Positions 1-10,417 of a stretch of DNA of 64,000 nucleotides are shown piece after piece. Position 1 is the first letter of the stretch. The number at the start of each line of letters is the position of its first letter. A model generated the notes under the pieces. That model did not search any database and was not told where the DNA came from. It was given only the letters and a program-made list of their open reading frames with translations. The DNA comes from Microbacterium sp. MPKO10 (GTDB lineage: Bacteria; Actinomycetota; Actinomycetes; Actinomycetales; Microbacteriaceae), in contig NZ_JAPCHX010000002.1 in the NCBI RefSeq assembly GCF_026107415.2, forward strand, positions 554,038-618,037. The letters are read 5' to 3'. Both the position numbers and the translations under genes were made by a program.

Positions 1-2
1 TC

Positions 3-1352
3 GGTCTCGGAATGGCCTACGGCACGTACCGGCTGGGGCGGAGTCAGCTGTTCTCGTCAATGTTCACCTCACTCTTCGGCCACAAGGCCGTCAACAGCTG
101 GGGCGGCAAGATCATCAACATCCTCGCGATCATTGCCACGCTCTTCGGCTCGGCATGCTCCCTCGGTCTCGGTGCTCTGCAGATCGGAGGAGGGCTTCAG
201 TCCACCGGCATCATGGAGAACGTGGGCACGGGGCTTCTCGTTCTCATCATCGCGATTCTGACCGCGATGTTTGTCGCCTCAGCCGTGTCCGGTATCGAGC
301 GCGGCATCCAGTGGCTGTCCAACATCAACATGGTGCTTGCGATCCTGCTTGCTGTGATCATCTTCATCGGGGGCCCGACGCTGTTCATTCTCAATGTGAT
401 CCCCGACGCGATCGGCGCGTTCATCGGTGATCTTCCGCAGATGGCATCTCGAACGCCGTCCAATGATTCGCCGGCACTGGCTGAGTGGATGTCAACCTGG
501 ACCATCTTCTATTGGGCCTGGTGGGTGTCGTGGACGCCCTTCGTGGGCTTGTTCATCGCGCGTATTTCTCGTGGACGCACCGTCCGACAGTTCGTCACGG
601 GTGTGCTGCTCGTTCCGTCTGCGATCTCCGTGATCTGGTTCGCGATCTTCGGCGGCGGTGCGATTGGTCTGCAAGAGCGCGCTGAAGCAGCGGGCGATAC
701 CTCGGGCATGCTCGCGAAAATCGTCGATGGAACGCCGAACATCGACTTCGATACGATTCTGTTCGATCTGCTCGCCAAGATGCCTGTGCCCGGCTGGGTC
801 ACAGTCATCCTGATGGTGATCGCGGTGATCCTCGTGGCGATTTTCTTCGTGACCGGGGCTGACTCAGCGTCCATCGTGATGGCCGGGCTCTCTGAAAACG
901 GGGCGGAAGAACCGACGAAGAAGCTCACGCTGTTCTGGGGTGTGGCCACGGGTGCTGTTGCCGCCGTCATGCTGTTGGCCGGCGGTGATGACCCGGCCGA
1001 AGCGCTCAACGGGCTCAAGAACATCACCATTGTGTCTGCCGTGCCTTTCGTGATCGTCATGCTGTTGCTGTGCGTGGCGCTGTGGAAGGACCTGTCACGA
1101 GATCCCCTCGTCTTGCGCGGGCAGCTGGCCAGGCGTGTGCTTGTCGAGAGCGTCGCGAGCGGTGTCGAGAAGCACGAGGGTGTTTTCGGGCTCGCGACCG
1201 AGCAGCCAGAGAATGAGGGCAAGCCGAAGCGTCGGTTGTTCGGGCGGAAGCCGTCGGGGCAGGACACACAGGAACAGGATGCTGCCACGAGCACGCCCGC
1301 GGAGGCGGACGTGACTCGTGAGGAGCCGACAGATACCAGCAGCCAGGAATGA
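3..1352 (+). CDS. BCCT family betaine/carnitine/choline transporter (5' truncated by window edge)
   Basis: Sodium- or proton-coupled uptake of quaternary-amine osmolytes such as glycine betaine, in the cytoplasmic membrane. The frame is open to the window edge and the first methionine at 12 sits inside the conserved GLGMAYGTYRLGR stretch, so the N-terminal membrane segments lie outside the window. The BCCT signature is clear about 160 residues after that methionine (WTIFYWAWWVSWTPFVG followed by ARISRGRT). About eight hydrophobic segments remain, and a charged, low-complexity cytoplasmic C-terminal tail of about 80 residues follows; in some members, such as BetP, the tail senses osmotic stress. 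The family is certain. The substrate cannot be told from the sequence. Confidence 0.93.
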   Translation, partial: GLGMAYGTYRLGRSQLFSSMFTSLFGHKAVNSWGGKIINILAIIATLFGSACSLGLGALQIGGGLQSTGIMENVGTGLLVLIIAILTAMFVASAVSGIERGIQWLSNINMVLAILLAVIIFIGGPTLFILNVIPDAIGAFIGDLPQMASRTPSNDSPALAEWMSTWTIFYWAWWVSWTPFVGLFIARISRGRTVRQFVTGVLLVPSAISVIWFAIFGGGAIGLQERAEAAGDTSGMLAKIVDGTPNIDFDTILFDLLAKMPVPGWVTVILMVIAVILVAIFFVTGADSASIVMAGLSENGAEEPTKKLTLFWGVATGAVAAVMLLAGGDDPAEALNGLKNITIVSAVPFVIVMLLLCVALWKDLSRDPLVLRGQLARRVLVESVASGVEKHEGVFGLATEQPENEGKPKRRLFGRKPSGQDTQEQDAATSTPAEADVTREEPTDTSSQE

Positions 1353-1441
1353 TGCCCGGATATGACAGCCAGGGATGGCGGTCAGGGATAATGGCCAGAG
1401 AGGCACCGGGCGGCGCTCATAGGCAATAACGAGGGGCAGCA

Positions 1442-1981
1442 ATGACAGCATCCGTGGTGGGAGTTCACCGCAGCGGCACCCACTCATTCAGCAAGCCGAC
1501 CGTCGATGAGATCACTCTCGTCGAGGGAATCGGCGTGCAGGGTGATGCGCATGCGGGCACGACAGTGCAGCACCGCTCTCGCGTGAAGAAGAACGCGTCG
1601 ACTCCGAATATGCGGCAGGTGCACCTGATCCACCGAGAGCTGTTCGATCGGCTCAAGGGTGCCGGATACACGGTGGTGCCCGGGGAGCTGGGAGAGAACA
1701 TTACGACGAGCGGAGTTGATGTGTTGGCGCTCCCTGTCGGTGCGAGGCTGACGATCGGCGAGGCGGTGATCACGGTGACGGGCCTGCGCAACCCTTGCCA
1801 CCAGATCAACGACGATCAGCCCGGATTGATGAAGCAGGTTCTCTATACAGGCGAGTCGGGGGACGTGGTGCGGCTGACCGGCGTCATGGGGATCGTGTCA
1901 CGTGGCGGTGTCGTGCGAGCCGGTGACGAGATTGACGTGACTCTGCCGCCTGAGCCGTACTATCCGCTCACTCCCGTATAG
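1442..1981 (+). CDS. MOSC domain-containing protein
   Basis: Protein of 179 residues made almost wholly of one MOSC domain, the fold shared by molybdenum cofactor sulfurase C-termini and YiiM-type proteins, which handle sulfur or Moco-linked reductions. Visible marks are the GDAHAGTTVQHR segment near residues 34-45, GELGENITTSGVD near 81-93, and the conserved cysteine C119 in LRNPCHQIN, the expected sulfur carrier position. A GAGGGG ribosome site lies 6 nt before the ATG. It stands alone between the BCCT transporter and a lipoprotein, so the context adds nothing about substrate. Confidence 0.88.
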   Translation: MTASVVGVHRSGTHSFSKPTVDEITLVEGIGVQGDAHAGTTVQHRSRVKKNASTPNMRQVHLIHRELFDRLKGAGYTVVPGELGENITTSGVDVLALPVGARLTIGEAVITVTGLRNPCHQINDDQPGLMKQVLYTGESGDVVRLTGVMGIVSRGGVVRAGDEIDVTLPPEPYYPLTPV

Positions 1982-2203
1982 CGGCGGGCTGCGTCGACGC
2001 TCATCCCGACCGAAGGGACGCGACGCCTGCTCATTGCCCGGCACGGTGCCTCCGCGCCACGATCACGCTGGTGCGTCTGCCGCGCGCTCTTATGGACTCC
2101 GCTTTCGCGTCCAGCATGGGGACTAGCACCCATCCCCATGGATTTGGTCTGTCCACCCGCGCTACCGTCTCAATACAGCAACCAGAGAAGGACGGTGAAA
2201 GCA

Positions 2204-2863
2204 ATGCGTACACGCATGGCGGTCACATCAGCGATCGGAATTCTGGCACTCGTACTCACGGGATGCTCGGCGGGCCCAGAAGAGCCAGCGGATGACTCGC
2301 AGCAGACCGAAGAGACGTCAGAAGCTCCCGCAGACGAGGCGGAGACAGAAACAGACAACTCGGACGAACAGGCCGGGGACGCGACAGCACCGGGTACGGA
2401 GTTGTCGTTGGGGGACACAGCGACTGTTCTCTACCCCGACACCGATGATGGAGAGCAGATGCTTGAGATCACCGTGACCGAGGTCTCTGAGGCTCCCTTG
2501 AGCGACTTCGAAGCCGCCGGGGATGACTTCCTCAAGCAGCTGGAAGGCTACACACCGTACTACGTGAGCGTTGAGGCGACGAAGATCGAGCCGTTCGAGG
2601 TTGAACTCGACGGGAAAGATCCGATCGACGGCATGTTCGCCTTCGACAGTGACGATAACCGGGCAGCGCCGGTCAACATGATCGGAAACTTTGAGCCCTG
2701 CGACAACCAGTACATGGAAGAGGCGAACGATAAGGGTGAGCCGCTGGAGACCTGCATGATCTTCGCGGTTCCCGAGGGATCAGAGCTCGGGTCGGTGGCG
2801 TGGGCACCGAACGATACTGAATTCAGCTACCTCGACGGTGACCCGGTCACCTGGAAGCCCTAA
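2204..2863 (+). CDS. Secreted lipoprotein, function unknown
   Basis: A 219-residue exported lipoprotein. Basic N-terminus (MRTRM), hydrophobic core and lipobox LVLTGC place the lipidated cysteine near residue 21. A Glu/Asp/Thr/Ser-rich linker of about 45 residues follows, then a globular domain of about 150 residues with two further cysteines (near PCDNQY and ETCMIF) that could form a disulfide. The start was set at 2204 because upstream codons do not look like a signal peptide and an AGAAGGA site lies about 12 nt before; 2216 is a possible alternative. I do not recognise the globular domain. A strong terminator follows directly. Confidence 0.8.
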   Translation: MRTRMAVTSAIGILALVLTGCSAGPEEPADDSQQTEETSEAPADEAETETDNSDEQAGDATAPGTELSLGDTATVLYPDTDDGEQMLEITVTEVSEAPLSDFEAAGDDFLKQLEGYTPYYVSVEATKIEPFEVELDGKDPIDGMFAFDSDDNRAAPVNMIGNFEPCDNQYMEEANDKGEPLETCMIFAVPEGSELGSVAWAPNDTEFSYLDGDPVTWKP

Positions 2864-2893
2864 GCTCAGATCGCACCAGGTTCTGAACCACAG

Positions 2894-2940
2894 CGAACTC
2901 CCCGAAAGAGCGGCCGCGCGGCCCTTTTTCGGGGAGTTCG
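2894..2940 (+). terminator. Rho-independent terminator of the lipoprotein gene
   Basis: Long inverted repeat: CGAACTCCCCGAAA at 2894-2907 pairs with the segment ending at 2940, the right arm being preceded by a run of T (2924-2929). A GC-rich inner part sits in the loop. It lies about 30 nt after the lipoprotein stop codon. Confidence 0.85.
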
Positions 2941-3039
2941 TCGTGTCTGGGATGCCGACGAGTCCGCCCGTGGGTGCTGCCGCGTTAACGGAGCAATGGG
3001 CCTGGGCCGCTCCCGTCGGTGCAGCCGGCTCGGCCAGAT

Positions 3040-3088
3040 GGGTCAGTAACGGTCAGTCCAACGAGACGGGTCAATAACGGTCACTCCA
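3040..3088. repeat. Imperfect 21-bp direct repeat at the thiE 3' end
   Basis: Two copies of GGGTCARTAACGGTCASTCCA at 3040-3060 and 3068-3088, differing at two positions. The second copy contains the thiE stop codon on the minus strand, and the first lies just beyond it. It looks like a small local duplication. No function is evident. Confidence 0.6.
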
Positions 3089-3761
3089 AACGGTCTCGGA
3101 GCGCCCGTGCGGCCCGACCCACGTTGTCAGCGTCGGTGACCGCCCGCACGACGACAATGCGGGATGCTCCAGCGCCGACGACGCGGTCCAGACGTGTTCC
3201 GCCCGTAATGCCTCCGATCGCGAACCAGGGTTTGCCGGCGAACTCGGCGGCACGCCGCACTGGGTCCAGCCCGACAGCATCCCGCCCGGGCTTAGTCGGC
3301 GTTTCCCAGACCGGTCCGACGCAGAAATAGTCGATCTCGTCGTCGTTCGCCGCCTCCGCCTGACCGATGGAGTGAGTCGATCGGCCGAGAATTACGTCTG
3401 GCCCGAGGATCGACCTCGCCTGCTCACTCGACAAGTCGCCCTGCCCCACGTGAAAGACGTCGGCTCCGACGAGTGCCGCGACATCGGCACGGTCATTCAC
3501 AGCGAACAGCTTTCCGTGCCGTCGGGCAGCGGCCGCCAGCACTTCAAGTGCCTCGATTTCAGCACGCGCCTCAAGAGACTTGTCGCGCAGCTGAATGATA
3601 TCGACACCATTCGCATACGCGGAGTCGAGAAACTGCGCGAGATCGCCGCGGTCACGCCGCGCATCGGTGCAGACGTAGAGGCGCGCCCGGTCGAGAGCCT
3701 CCCGCCGGGCCGTGCGGACGGCATCATCGGTCAACGTCACGGGTCGAAGTTGTGTGGGCAT
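3081..3761 (-). CDS. thiE: Thiamine phosphate synthase
   Basis: Couples 4-amino-5-hydroxymethyl-2-methylpyrimidine diphosphate with thiazole phosphate to give thiamine phosphate. The 226-residue TIM barrel shows the family marks in order: QLRDKS near 57-62, VNDRADVA near 88-95, HVGQGDL near 104-110, GRSTHS near 126-131, [11 protein letters not shown] near 149-159 and FAIGGI near 180-185. The start at 3761 gives normal length and is preceded on the minus strand by TACTCT and exactly 6 nt, so the mRNA probably begins at the ATG (leaderless). It is divergent from thiOSGF. The TPP aptamer is on the other strand, so thiE itself is not preceded by one. Confidence 0.95.
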   Translation of the reverse strand: MPTQLRPVTLTDDAVRTARREALDRARLYVCTDARRDRGDLAQFLDSAYANGVDIIQLRDKSLEARAEIEALEVLAAAARRHGKLFAVNDRADVAALVGADVFHVGQGDLSSEQARSILGPDVILGRSTHSIGQAEAANDDEIDYFCVGPVWETPTKPGRDAVGLDPVRRAAEFAGKPWFAIGGITGGTRLDRVVGAGASRIVVVRAVTDADNVGRAARALRDRLE

Positions 3762-3766
3762 GTGCC

Positions 3767-3773
3767 TAGAGTA
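3767..3773. promoter_or_regulatory. Shared, symmetric -10 element driving thiE (-) and the thiO riboswitch operon (+)
   Basis: The heptamer TAGAGTA reads as TAGAGT on the plus strand and TACTCT on the minus strand, so two TANNNT boxes overlap by five bases. The minus-strand start falls on the thiE ATG (3761), and the plus-strand start would be about 3779, directly before the TPP aptamer. The starts would be about 18 bp apart, as expected for divergent transcription from a symmetric -10. Inferred from sequence only. Confidence 0.55.
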
Positions 3774-3778
3774 GAGGA

Positions 3779-3858
3779 AGTTCGCGGGAGCCTTTCGCAA
3801 GGCTGAGAGGGCCATGTGCCGACCGCCAGACCTGATGCGGATCATGCCGCCGGAGGGA
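3779..3858 (+). ncRNA. TPP riboswitch (THI element)
   Basis: Conserved THI-box blocks occur in order: GGGAGCC at 3786-3792, GGCTGAGAGG at 3801-3810, ACCTGATGCGGATCATGCC at 3830-3848, and GGAGGGA at 3852-3858. It lies directly upstream of thiO, so thiamine diphosphate should repress the thiO-thiS-thiG-thiF operon. No terminator hairpin separates it from the gene, and the last conserved block (GGAGG, 8 nt before the ATG) doubles as the ribosome binding site. Control is therefore probably at translation initiation. Confidence 0.95.
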
Positions 3859-3864
3859 GAATCA

Positions 3865-5024
3865 ATGCACGCTGTCGTTGTGGGGGCCGGAATCATCGGC
3901 CTCACTACAGCATGGCGCCTGTCACAGCGGGGATGGTCGGTGACGATCGTCGACCCGCAGCCGGGCGAGGGAGCAAGCCACGCTGCGGCGGGCATGCTCG
4001 CGCCCGCCTCGGAAGTGATCTGGGGGCAGACGCTCCTGTCGCCGCTGATGACGGCGTCGGCTGAGCTGTACCCCGCTTTCGCGGAAGAGCTGGCCACAGC
4101 ATCCGGATCTGATCTGGGCGTGACAGACGCCGAGACTTTCGTCTGCGCCGCGGATGCTGCCGACATGACGAGTCTGCGTGAGCTCTGCGCGCTGCAGAAC
4201 GCGCTTGGGCTGCCGGTAGAACTCATTGCCGGCTCGCGGGCGCGCAGCCTCGAGCCGGCGATTGGCCCCGGCGTCAGCGCTGCCGTGCGGATTCCGGGAG
4301 ACCACGCGATCGATCCTCGCCGTGTCGTTGCTGCGCTCATCAGCGTGCTCGGGGACAACATCGTGCGGTGCCGCGTCGACGCGGTGATTTCAGACGGCAC
4401 TCAGACGCGCGGGATCGCGCTGGCGAACGGGCAGAACATTCAGGCCGACCAGGTCGTCGTGTGCGCGGGTGTCGGAGCATCCACCATCGAGGGACTACCG
4501 GCGCTCGGTGTGCGACCCGTGTGGGGCGACATCATGCGTCTCTCCGCCCCTGAGAGTCTTCGGCCCCTCGTCACCCGAACCATCAGGGCGCTGGTGAACG
4601 GGCGCCCGGTGTACCTGGTGCCCCGGCCGGATGGAAGCCTTGTGCTCGGCGCCACCTCGCGGGAGGACGGGCGGGGAGGCCTCAGCGCCGGGGGAGTGCA
4701 CCGGCTGCTGCACGACATCGAGCGCGTCGTCCCTGGCGCCTTGGAATGCGAGATCACGGATGTGACGGCGCGCGCCCGGCCCGGATCGCCAGACGATATC
4801 CCGATCATCGGACGTATCGACGACGGCTGCGTCGTTTCGACCGGGTATTTTCGCCATGGCATCCTGTTGGCCCCTCTCGGCGCGCAGCTGACCGCAGACA
4901 TCACAACGGGAGACGCGAGTGACGCCGACCTGCCGCGCACCGTCGACCCGCACCGGTTCACCACGGCGACACACGATCCTGCGCCCACGACAGCGCCTGA
5001 GTCAGCGCATGAAGGAGTACGACA

Positions 5025-5028
<4 letters not shown>
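3865..5028 (+). CDS. thiO: Glycine oxidase ThiO
   Basis: FAD enzyme that oxidises glycine to iminoacetate (dehydroglycine) for thiazole assembly by ThiG. The 387-residue DAO-fold protein begins with the Rossmann motif [23 protein letters not shown] at residues 3-25, continues with [12 protein letters not shown], and ends with the FAD-binding [19 protein letters not shown] segment. The start at 3865 lies 6 nt after the riboswitch core, whose GGAGG is the ribosome site. It is the first gene of thiO-thiS-thiG-thiF; its stop overlaps the thiS start by 4 nt (ATGA). Confidence 0.95.
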
Positions 5029-7358
<2,330 letters not shown>

Positions 7359-7430
7359 ATGCCCCGCTGCGAGAGAGCGCAGCGTCGCCGTCGCCGTGGG
7401 GGGAGAGCGCATCCCACGATGCGGCTGGCA

Positions 7431-7494
7431 CCGAGGCTCTGAGGCTCTGAGGCTCTGAGGCACCGAGGCACCGAGGCACCGAGGCACCGAGGGG
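7431..7494. repeat. Octameric tandem repeat, 8 copies
   Basis: Eight head-to-tail 8-bp units of pattern CYGAGGCW: one CCGAGGCT, two CTGAGGCT, one CTGAGGCA, three CCGAGGCA and a closing CCGAGGGG. It fills much of the 263-nt gap between thiF and the hydrolase gene. The unit is not a multiple of three and the tract lies in no plausible gene. Variation runs in blocks, as expected from slippage. The rest of the gap shows no clear element. Confidence 0.9.
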
Positions 7495-7621
7495 CGGGTT
7501 GCCCGGGGAAACGTGGGTCTCGACAGCATCCGGGCCGTGGCCTAGCGTGGAACACACGCGACGAGGCGCACGGGAATCGCATCGCCGAGCCGACTCGCGA
7601 CAACGTGAATTGGATGTAGCC

Positions 7622-8212
7622 ATGCCAGAAATCGCACTGTTTCACCATGTTCTCGGGCGTACGGCGGCCCTCGATCAGATCGCGGACCGTCTGCGCGCCT
7701 CGGGACACACGGTGCACCAGCCCGACCTCTTCGACGGGCGAACATTCGACTCGATCGACGAGGGAATCGCCTTTGCCCAGACGCTTGACCACGACGAGAT
7801 CCTTGGGCGGGCGGAAGCCGAGGTCGAGCACCTCCCGGAAGCCATCGTCTATCTCGGGTTCTCGATGGGGTCGGCCATGGCGCAGAACCTGGTGCAGAAT
7901 CGCCCGGGCGCCCTGGGCGGCATCTTCATGTATGGCTGCGCCGACCCCGCATTGTTCGGCACCTGGCCGGATGATGTGCCCGTGCACATACACGCAATGG
8001 ACGCTGATCCCTTCTTCGTCGGTGACGATGCCAATGCAGCCCAGGCGTTGGACGCCGCTCACGAGAAGGTAAACCTCTTTCTCTACCGTGGCGATGGCCA
8101 CCTCTTTCTAGAGGCAGGCAACCCGGACTACGACCAGGATGCTGCCGAGCTGGCTCTCAGCCGGATCGACTCGTTCCTGACTTCTCTGGACATGCACACA
8201 CGCCTGGACTAG
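7622..8212 (+). CDS. Dienelactone hydrolase family alpha/beta hydrolase
   Basis: A 196-residue alpha/beta hydrolase of the DLH family. The nucleophile elbow is GFSMGS with serine S81; classical dienelactone hydrolases have cysteine here, so true dienelactone activity is doubtful. The Asp (MDADPFF) and His (GDGHLFLE) of the triad are also visible. No signal peptide, so cytoplasmic. The start at 7622 gives the usual family N-terminus (MPEIALFHHVLG). It opens a run of unrelated small enzymes. The substrate is unknown. Confidence 0.85.
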   Translation: MPEIALFHHVLGRTAALDQIADRLRASGHTVHQPDLFDGRTFDSIDEGIAFAQTLDHDEILGRAEAEVEHLPEAIVYLGFSMGSAMAQNLVQNRPGALGGIFMYGCADPALFGTWPDDVPVHIHAMDADPFFVGDDANAAQALDAAHEKVNLFLYRGDGHLFLEAGNPDYDQDAAELALSRIDSFLTSLDMHTRLD

Positions 8213-8308
8213 TTCCCGATGGGGGCCGGCTGGGTGATCGCGGGGGCGCGCGCTGAGGGGCGGCGAAGCCTGCACGATCTGCCGCCGCGACACCGATATC
8301 GTGGGAGG

Positions 8309-8845
8309 ATGCACGACGCGGAGGCCGAGAGCGCGGTGGCAGCGCTGCGCACACAGGTCGCCGCGATTGCACAGCAACTCACGGATGCCGGGCCCGGCAC
8401 CGAGCCGCTCGCTGACTACGTAGCACCTCATCGGGTGGCGCTTGTCTTTCGCAAGGACTCGCGGCTCATCGAAACGGCGCGTGTGTGGCGACTCGGTGTT
8501 CTGCTCGTCGACACGACCGGCACGCTCTACGCGGCCGGAGAAACAACGCGCGCGGTGGATCCCGGATGGCCCCAACACCAGGCCCAGTCGATGGAAGTCC
8601 GCCGAGAATACCGGGCGGCCGCCATGCGCAGTGGCTTCCCGAAAGGAACCACCATCAACATCAACGCGACGCCTATCGACCTGACCGTCGAAGCGCTCAC
8701 GGGAGCCACCGGGCCGGTATTCCTCGATGACCGCGGTATATTCGTGCGTTGGTCGGCACATGTTGACGATGCGGCAGCGATCGCCATCGATACGTACCTC
8801 GCCGAACGCACGGAATTGCTCCTGCATCCACCGGAGGGTGCGTGA
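8309..8845 (+). CDS. Conserved hypothetical protein
   Basis: A 178-residue soluble protein I cannot assign. It has a short amphipathic N-terminal helix (AEAESAVAALRTQVAAIAQQL) and a mixed alpha/beta body with repeated hydrophobic strands (VWRLGVLLVDTTGTLYAAGE). No signal peptide or membrane segment. TATCGT lies at 8297-8302, exactly 6 nt before the ATG, so the transcript is probably leaderless. The next gene's ATG is 1 nt after its stop, with the ribosome site inside this gene, so it is co-expressed with the acetyltransferase. Confidence 0.7.
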   Translation: MHDAEAESAVAALRTQVAAIAQQLTDAGPGTEPLADYVAPHRVALVFRKDSRLIETARVWRLGVLLVDTTGTLYAAGETTRAVDPGWPQHQAQSMEVRREYRAAAMRSGFPKGTTININATPIDLTVEALTGATGPVFLDDRGIFVRWSAHVDDAAAIAIDTYLAERTELLLHPPEGA

Positions 8846-8846
8846 C

Positions 8847-9410
8847 ATGATGGTCGGCATGCGCGACATAACCGATGTCATAGTCCGGCCTCTTGCAATC
8901 AGCGACGAGGCAGAGGCCCACGCGGCTCACCACTCGCTCGCCGCCGATTCCTTCGAATTTCTGCAGGATCGAGTCGATGGCGAAGCGTGGGCCGACTACG
9001 TGGCGCGGGTTGCCGCGATCGAACGCGGCGAGCAGCTTGCGCCAGGGCGCGTTCCCGCAGCGTTCCGTGTTGCTGAGATCGACGGTCGCATTGCGGGGCG
9101 GGTGTCCGTGCGCTTTGAGCTGACTGACTACCTCGCCGATGTCGGCGGCCATATTGGCTACGGGGTGGTGCCGCGATTTCGTCGCCGGGGTGTCGCCTGC
9201 GCGCTCCTGCGTCACGGGCTTGACGCTCTGGCTCACCGGGGTGTGGACCATGCGCTTGTGACGTGTGATGACGACAACATCGCATCACGCGGGGTCATCG
9301 AGAAGCTCGGCGGCCACCCGGATCACGGGCGCCCGCGTGCGGTGCGGGACGGCGAAGCCAAACTGCGGTTCTGGGTTCCGACGTCTCACGAGGCCAGCGC
9401 CGCGTCATGA
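8847..9410 (+). CDS. GNAT family N-acetyltransferase
   Basis: Acetyl-CoA dependent acyltransferase of 187 residues. Acetyl-CoA motif A is visible as GYGVVPRFRRRGVACALLRHGLDAL, the RRRGVA being the pyrophosphate loop, followed by VTCDDDNIASRGVIEKLGG, typical of motif B in RimJ/RimL-like members. GGAGGG at 8832-8837 sets the start at 8847; ATGs at 8850 and 8859 are alternatives. The stop overlaps the Nudix gene start (ATGA). The substrate is not predictable. Confidence 0.85.
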   Translation: MMVGMRDITDVIVRPLAISDEAEAHAAHHSLAADSFEFLQDRVDGEAWADYVARVAAIERGEQLAPGRVPAAFRVAEIDGRIAGRVSVRFELTDYLADVGGHIGYGVVPRFRRRGVACALLRHGLDALAHRGVDHALVTCDDDNIASRGVIEKLGGHPDHGRPRAVRDGEAKLRFWVPTSHEASAAS

Positions 9411-9835
9411 CCGTGCGCGAAGCGGCGCGCGTCATCCTGCGCGACGAGCAGGGGCGCGTTCTGCTGCTACACGGCAGCGACCCCGAGCATCCCGAACAAC
9501 CGTCGTGGTGGTTCACTCCCGGTGGCGGGCTCAAACCGCGCGAGACGCCCGAGCAGGCGGCGCGGCGTGAACTCCGTGAGGAGACGGGACTCGACCTCGA
9601 GCACGTCGATGGCCCCGTGTACGAGCACGTGCAGTCGTTCTCCTTCGCCGGCCGCGATTACGTGCAGCACGAGCAGTTCTTCACGGCCTCGGCGCACGCG
9701 TTCGACATTCAGACGAATGGGTGGACGTCGATCGAGAGACGCAGCCTCAGCGGAGCACGATGGTGGAGCGTCCAGGAGCTCCGCGACTCGCCTGAGACGG
9801 TCTACCCGGTGAATCTCGTTGACCTTATCGCGTGA
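9407..9835 (+). CDS. Nudix hydrolase
   Basis: A 142-residue Nudix protein with an intact Nudix box GGGLKPRETPEQAARRELREETGL, containing the REXXEE metal-binding core, so it should hydrolyse a nucleoside-diphosphate-linked substrate. The start overlaps the upstream acetyltransferase stop by 4 nt, implying coupled translation. It contrasts with the Nudix-derived regulator at 20.6 kb, whose box is destroyed. The substrate is unknown. Confidence 0.9.
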   Translation: MTVREAARVILRDEQGRVLLLHGSDPEHPEQPSWWFTPGGGLKPRETPEQAARRELREETGLDLEHVDGPVYEHVQSFSFAGRDYVQHEQFFTASAHAFDIQTNGWTSIERRSLSGARWWSVQELRDSPETVYPVNLVDLIA

Positions 9836-9903
9836 CCTTCGGTGAGCGGAAAATCGATCAGACCGGCTTGACGGATCCGCTCTGGACGACAAGCATAGAG
9901 CGC

Positions 9904-10284
9904 ATGTCCCACAGCGTCGTCCAGGTCAATTTCATCGTCTCGGACCTCGCGCGCACCCGTGAGTTCTACGCGCATCTCGGCTGGGAGCTGCTCGCGATGG
10001 GAGACCGCGCAGCCCGGTTCTCAGGCGATGATCTCGTTGTCGCCTTTCATCTTCCCGAGTTCGCACAGGCGTGGGACAGCGCGTATTGCGGGGCGCGGGG
10101 CGGCAGCACCGTCATCGATGTTGACTGCGACGATGCGAGCGAAGTGGACGCGACGTTCGCGTCACTCGTCGATGCCGGGGCGCGAGCACGGCAGCATCCG
10201 AACGACACGTTCTTCGGGGCTCGCTACGCCGTTGTCGAAGACCCGGACGGCAACCTTCTCGGGCTGAAAGCGCCTCTCACGTAA
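9904..10284 (+). CDS. VOC superfamily (glyoxalase/bleomycin resistance-like) protein
   Basis: A 126-residue single VOC domain made of two beta-alpha-beta-beta-beta modules: VVQVNFIVSDLARTREFYAHLGWELL at the start, and FFGARYAVVEDPDGNLLGLKAP at the end with the common E-DPDGN motif. Such proteins are metal-dependent lyases or dioxygenases, or bind toxic ligands. The start at 9904 puts the first strand at the N-terminus as usual; a GTG at 9832 overlapping the Nudix stop would add 24 unconserved residues. Confidence 0.82.
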   Translation: MSHSVVQVNFIVSDLARTREFYAHLGWELLAMGDRAARFSGDDLVVAFHLPEFAQAWDSAYCGARGGSTVIDVDCDDASEVDATFASLVDAGARARQHPNDTFFGARYAVVEDPDGNLLGLKAPLT

Positions 10285-10417
10285 GGCAGTACGCACACCG
10301 ACAGGTGAGAGCGTTCGATCGCGGCGGGGCCATTCCGCCCGCGAGCCCGTTCCGCCCGCGAGGCAGCCCGTCGGTTCACACCGCTCGACCGCTGAGCATG
10401 CACCGGGTAAGGGAGGG

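Noticed and set aside
509..1294. 261-codon open frame on the minus strand
   Set aside because: Antisense to the BCCT transporter; Ser/Thr/Ala-rich shadow translation.
7431..7494. Tandem array considered as a CRISPR
   Set aside because: Units are 8 bp with no spacers and there are no cas genes.
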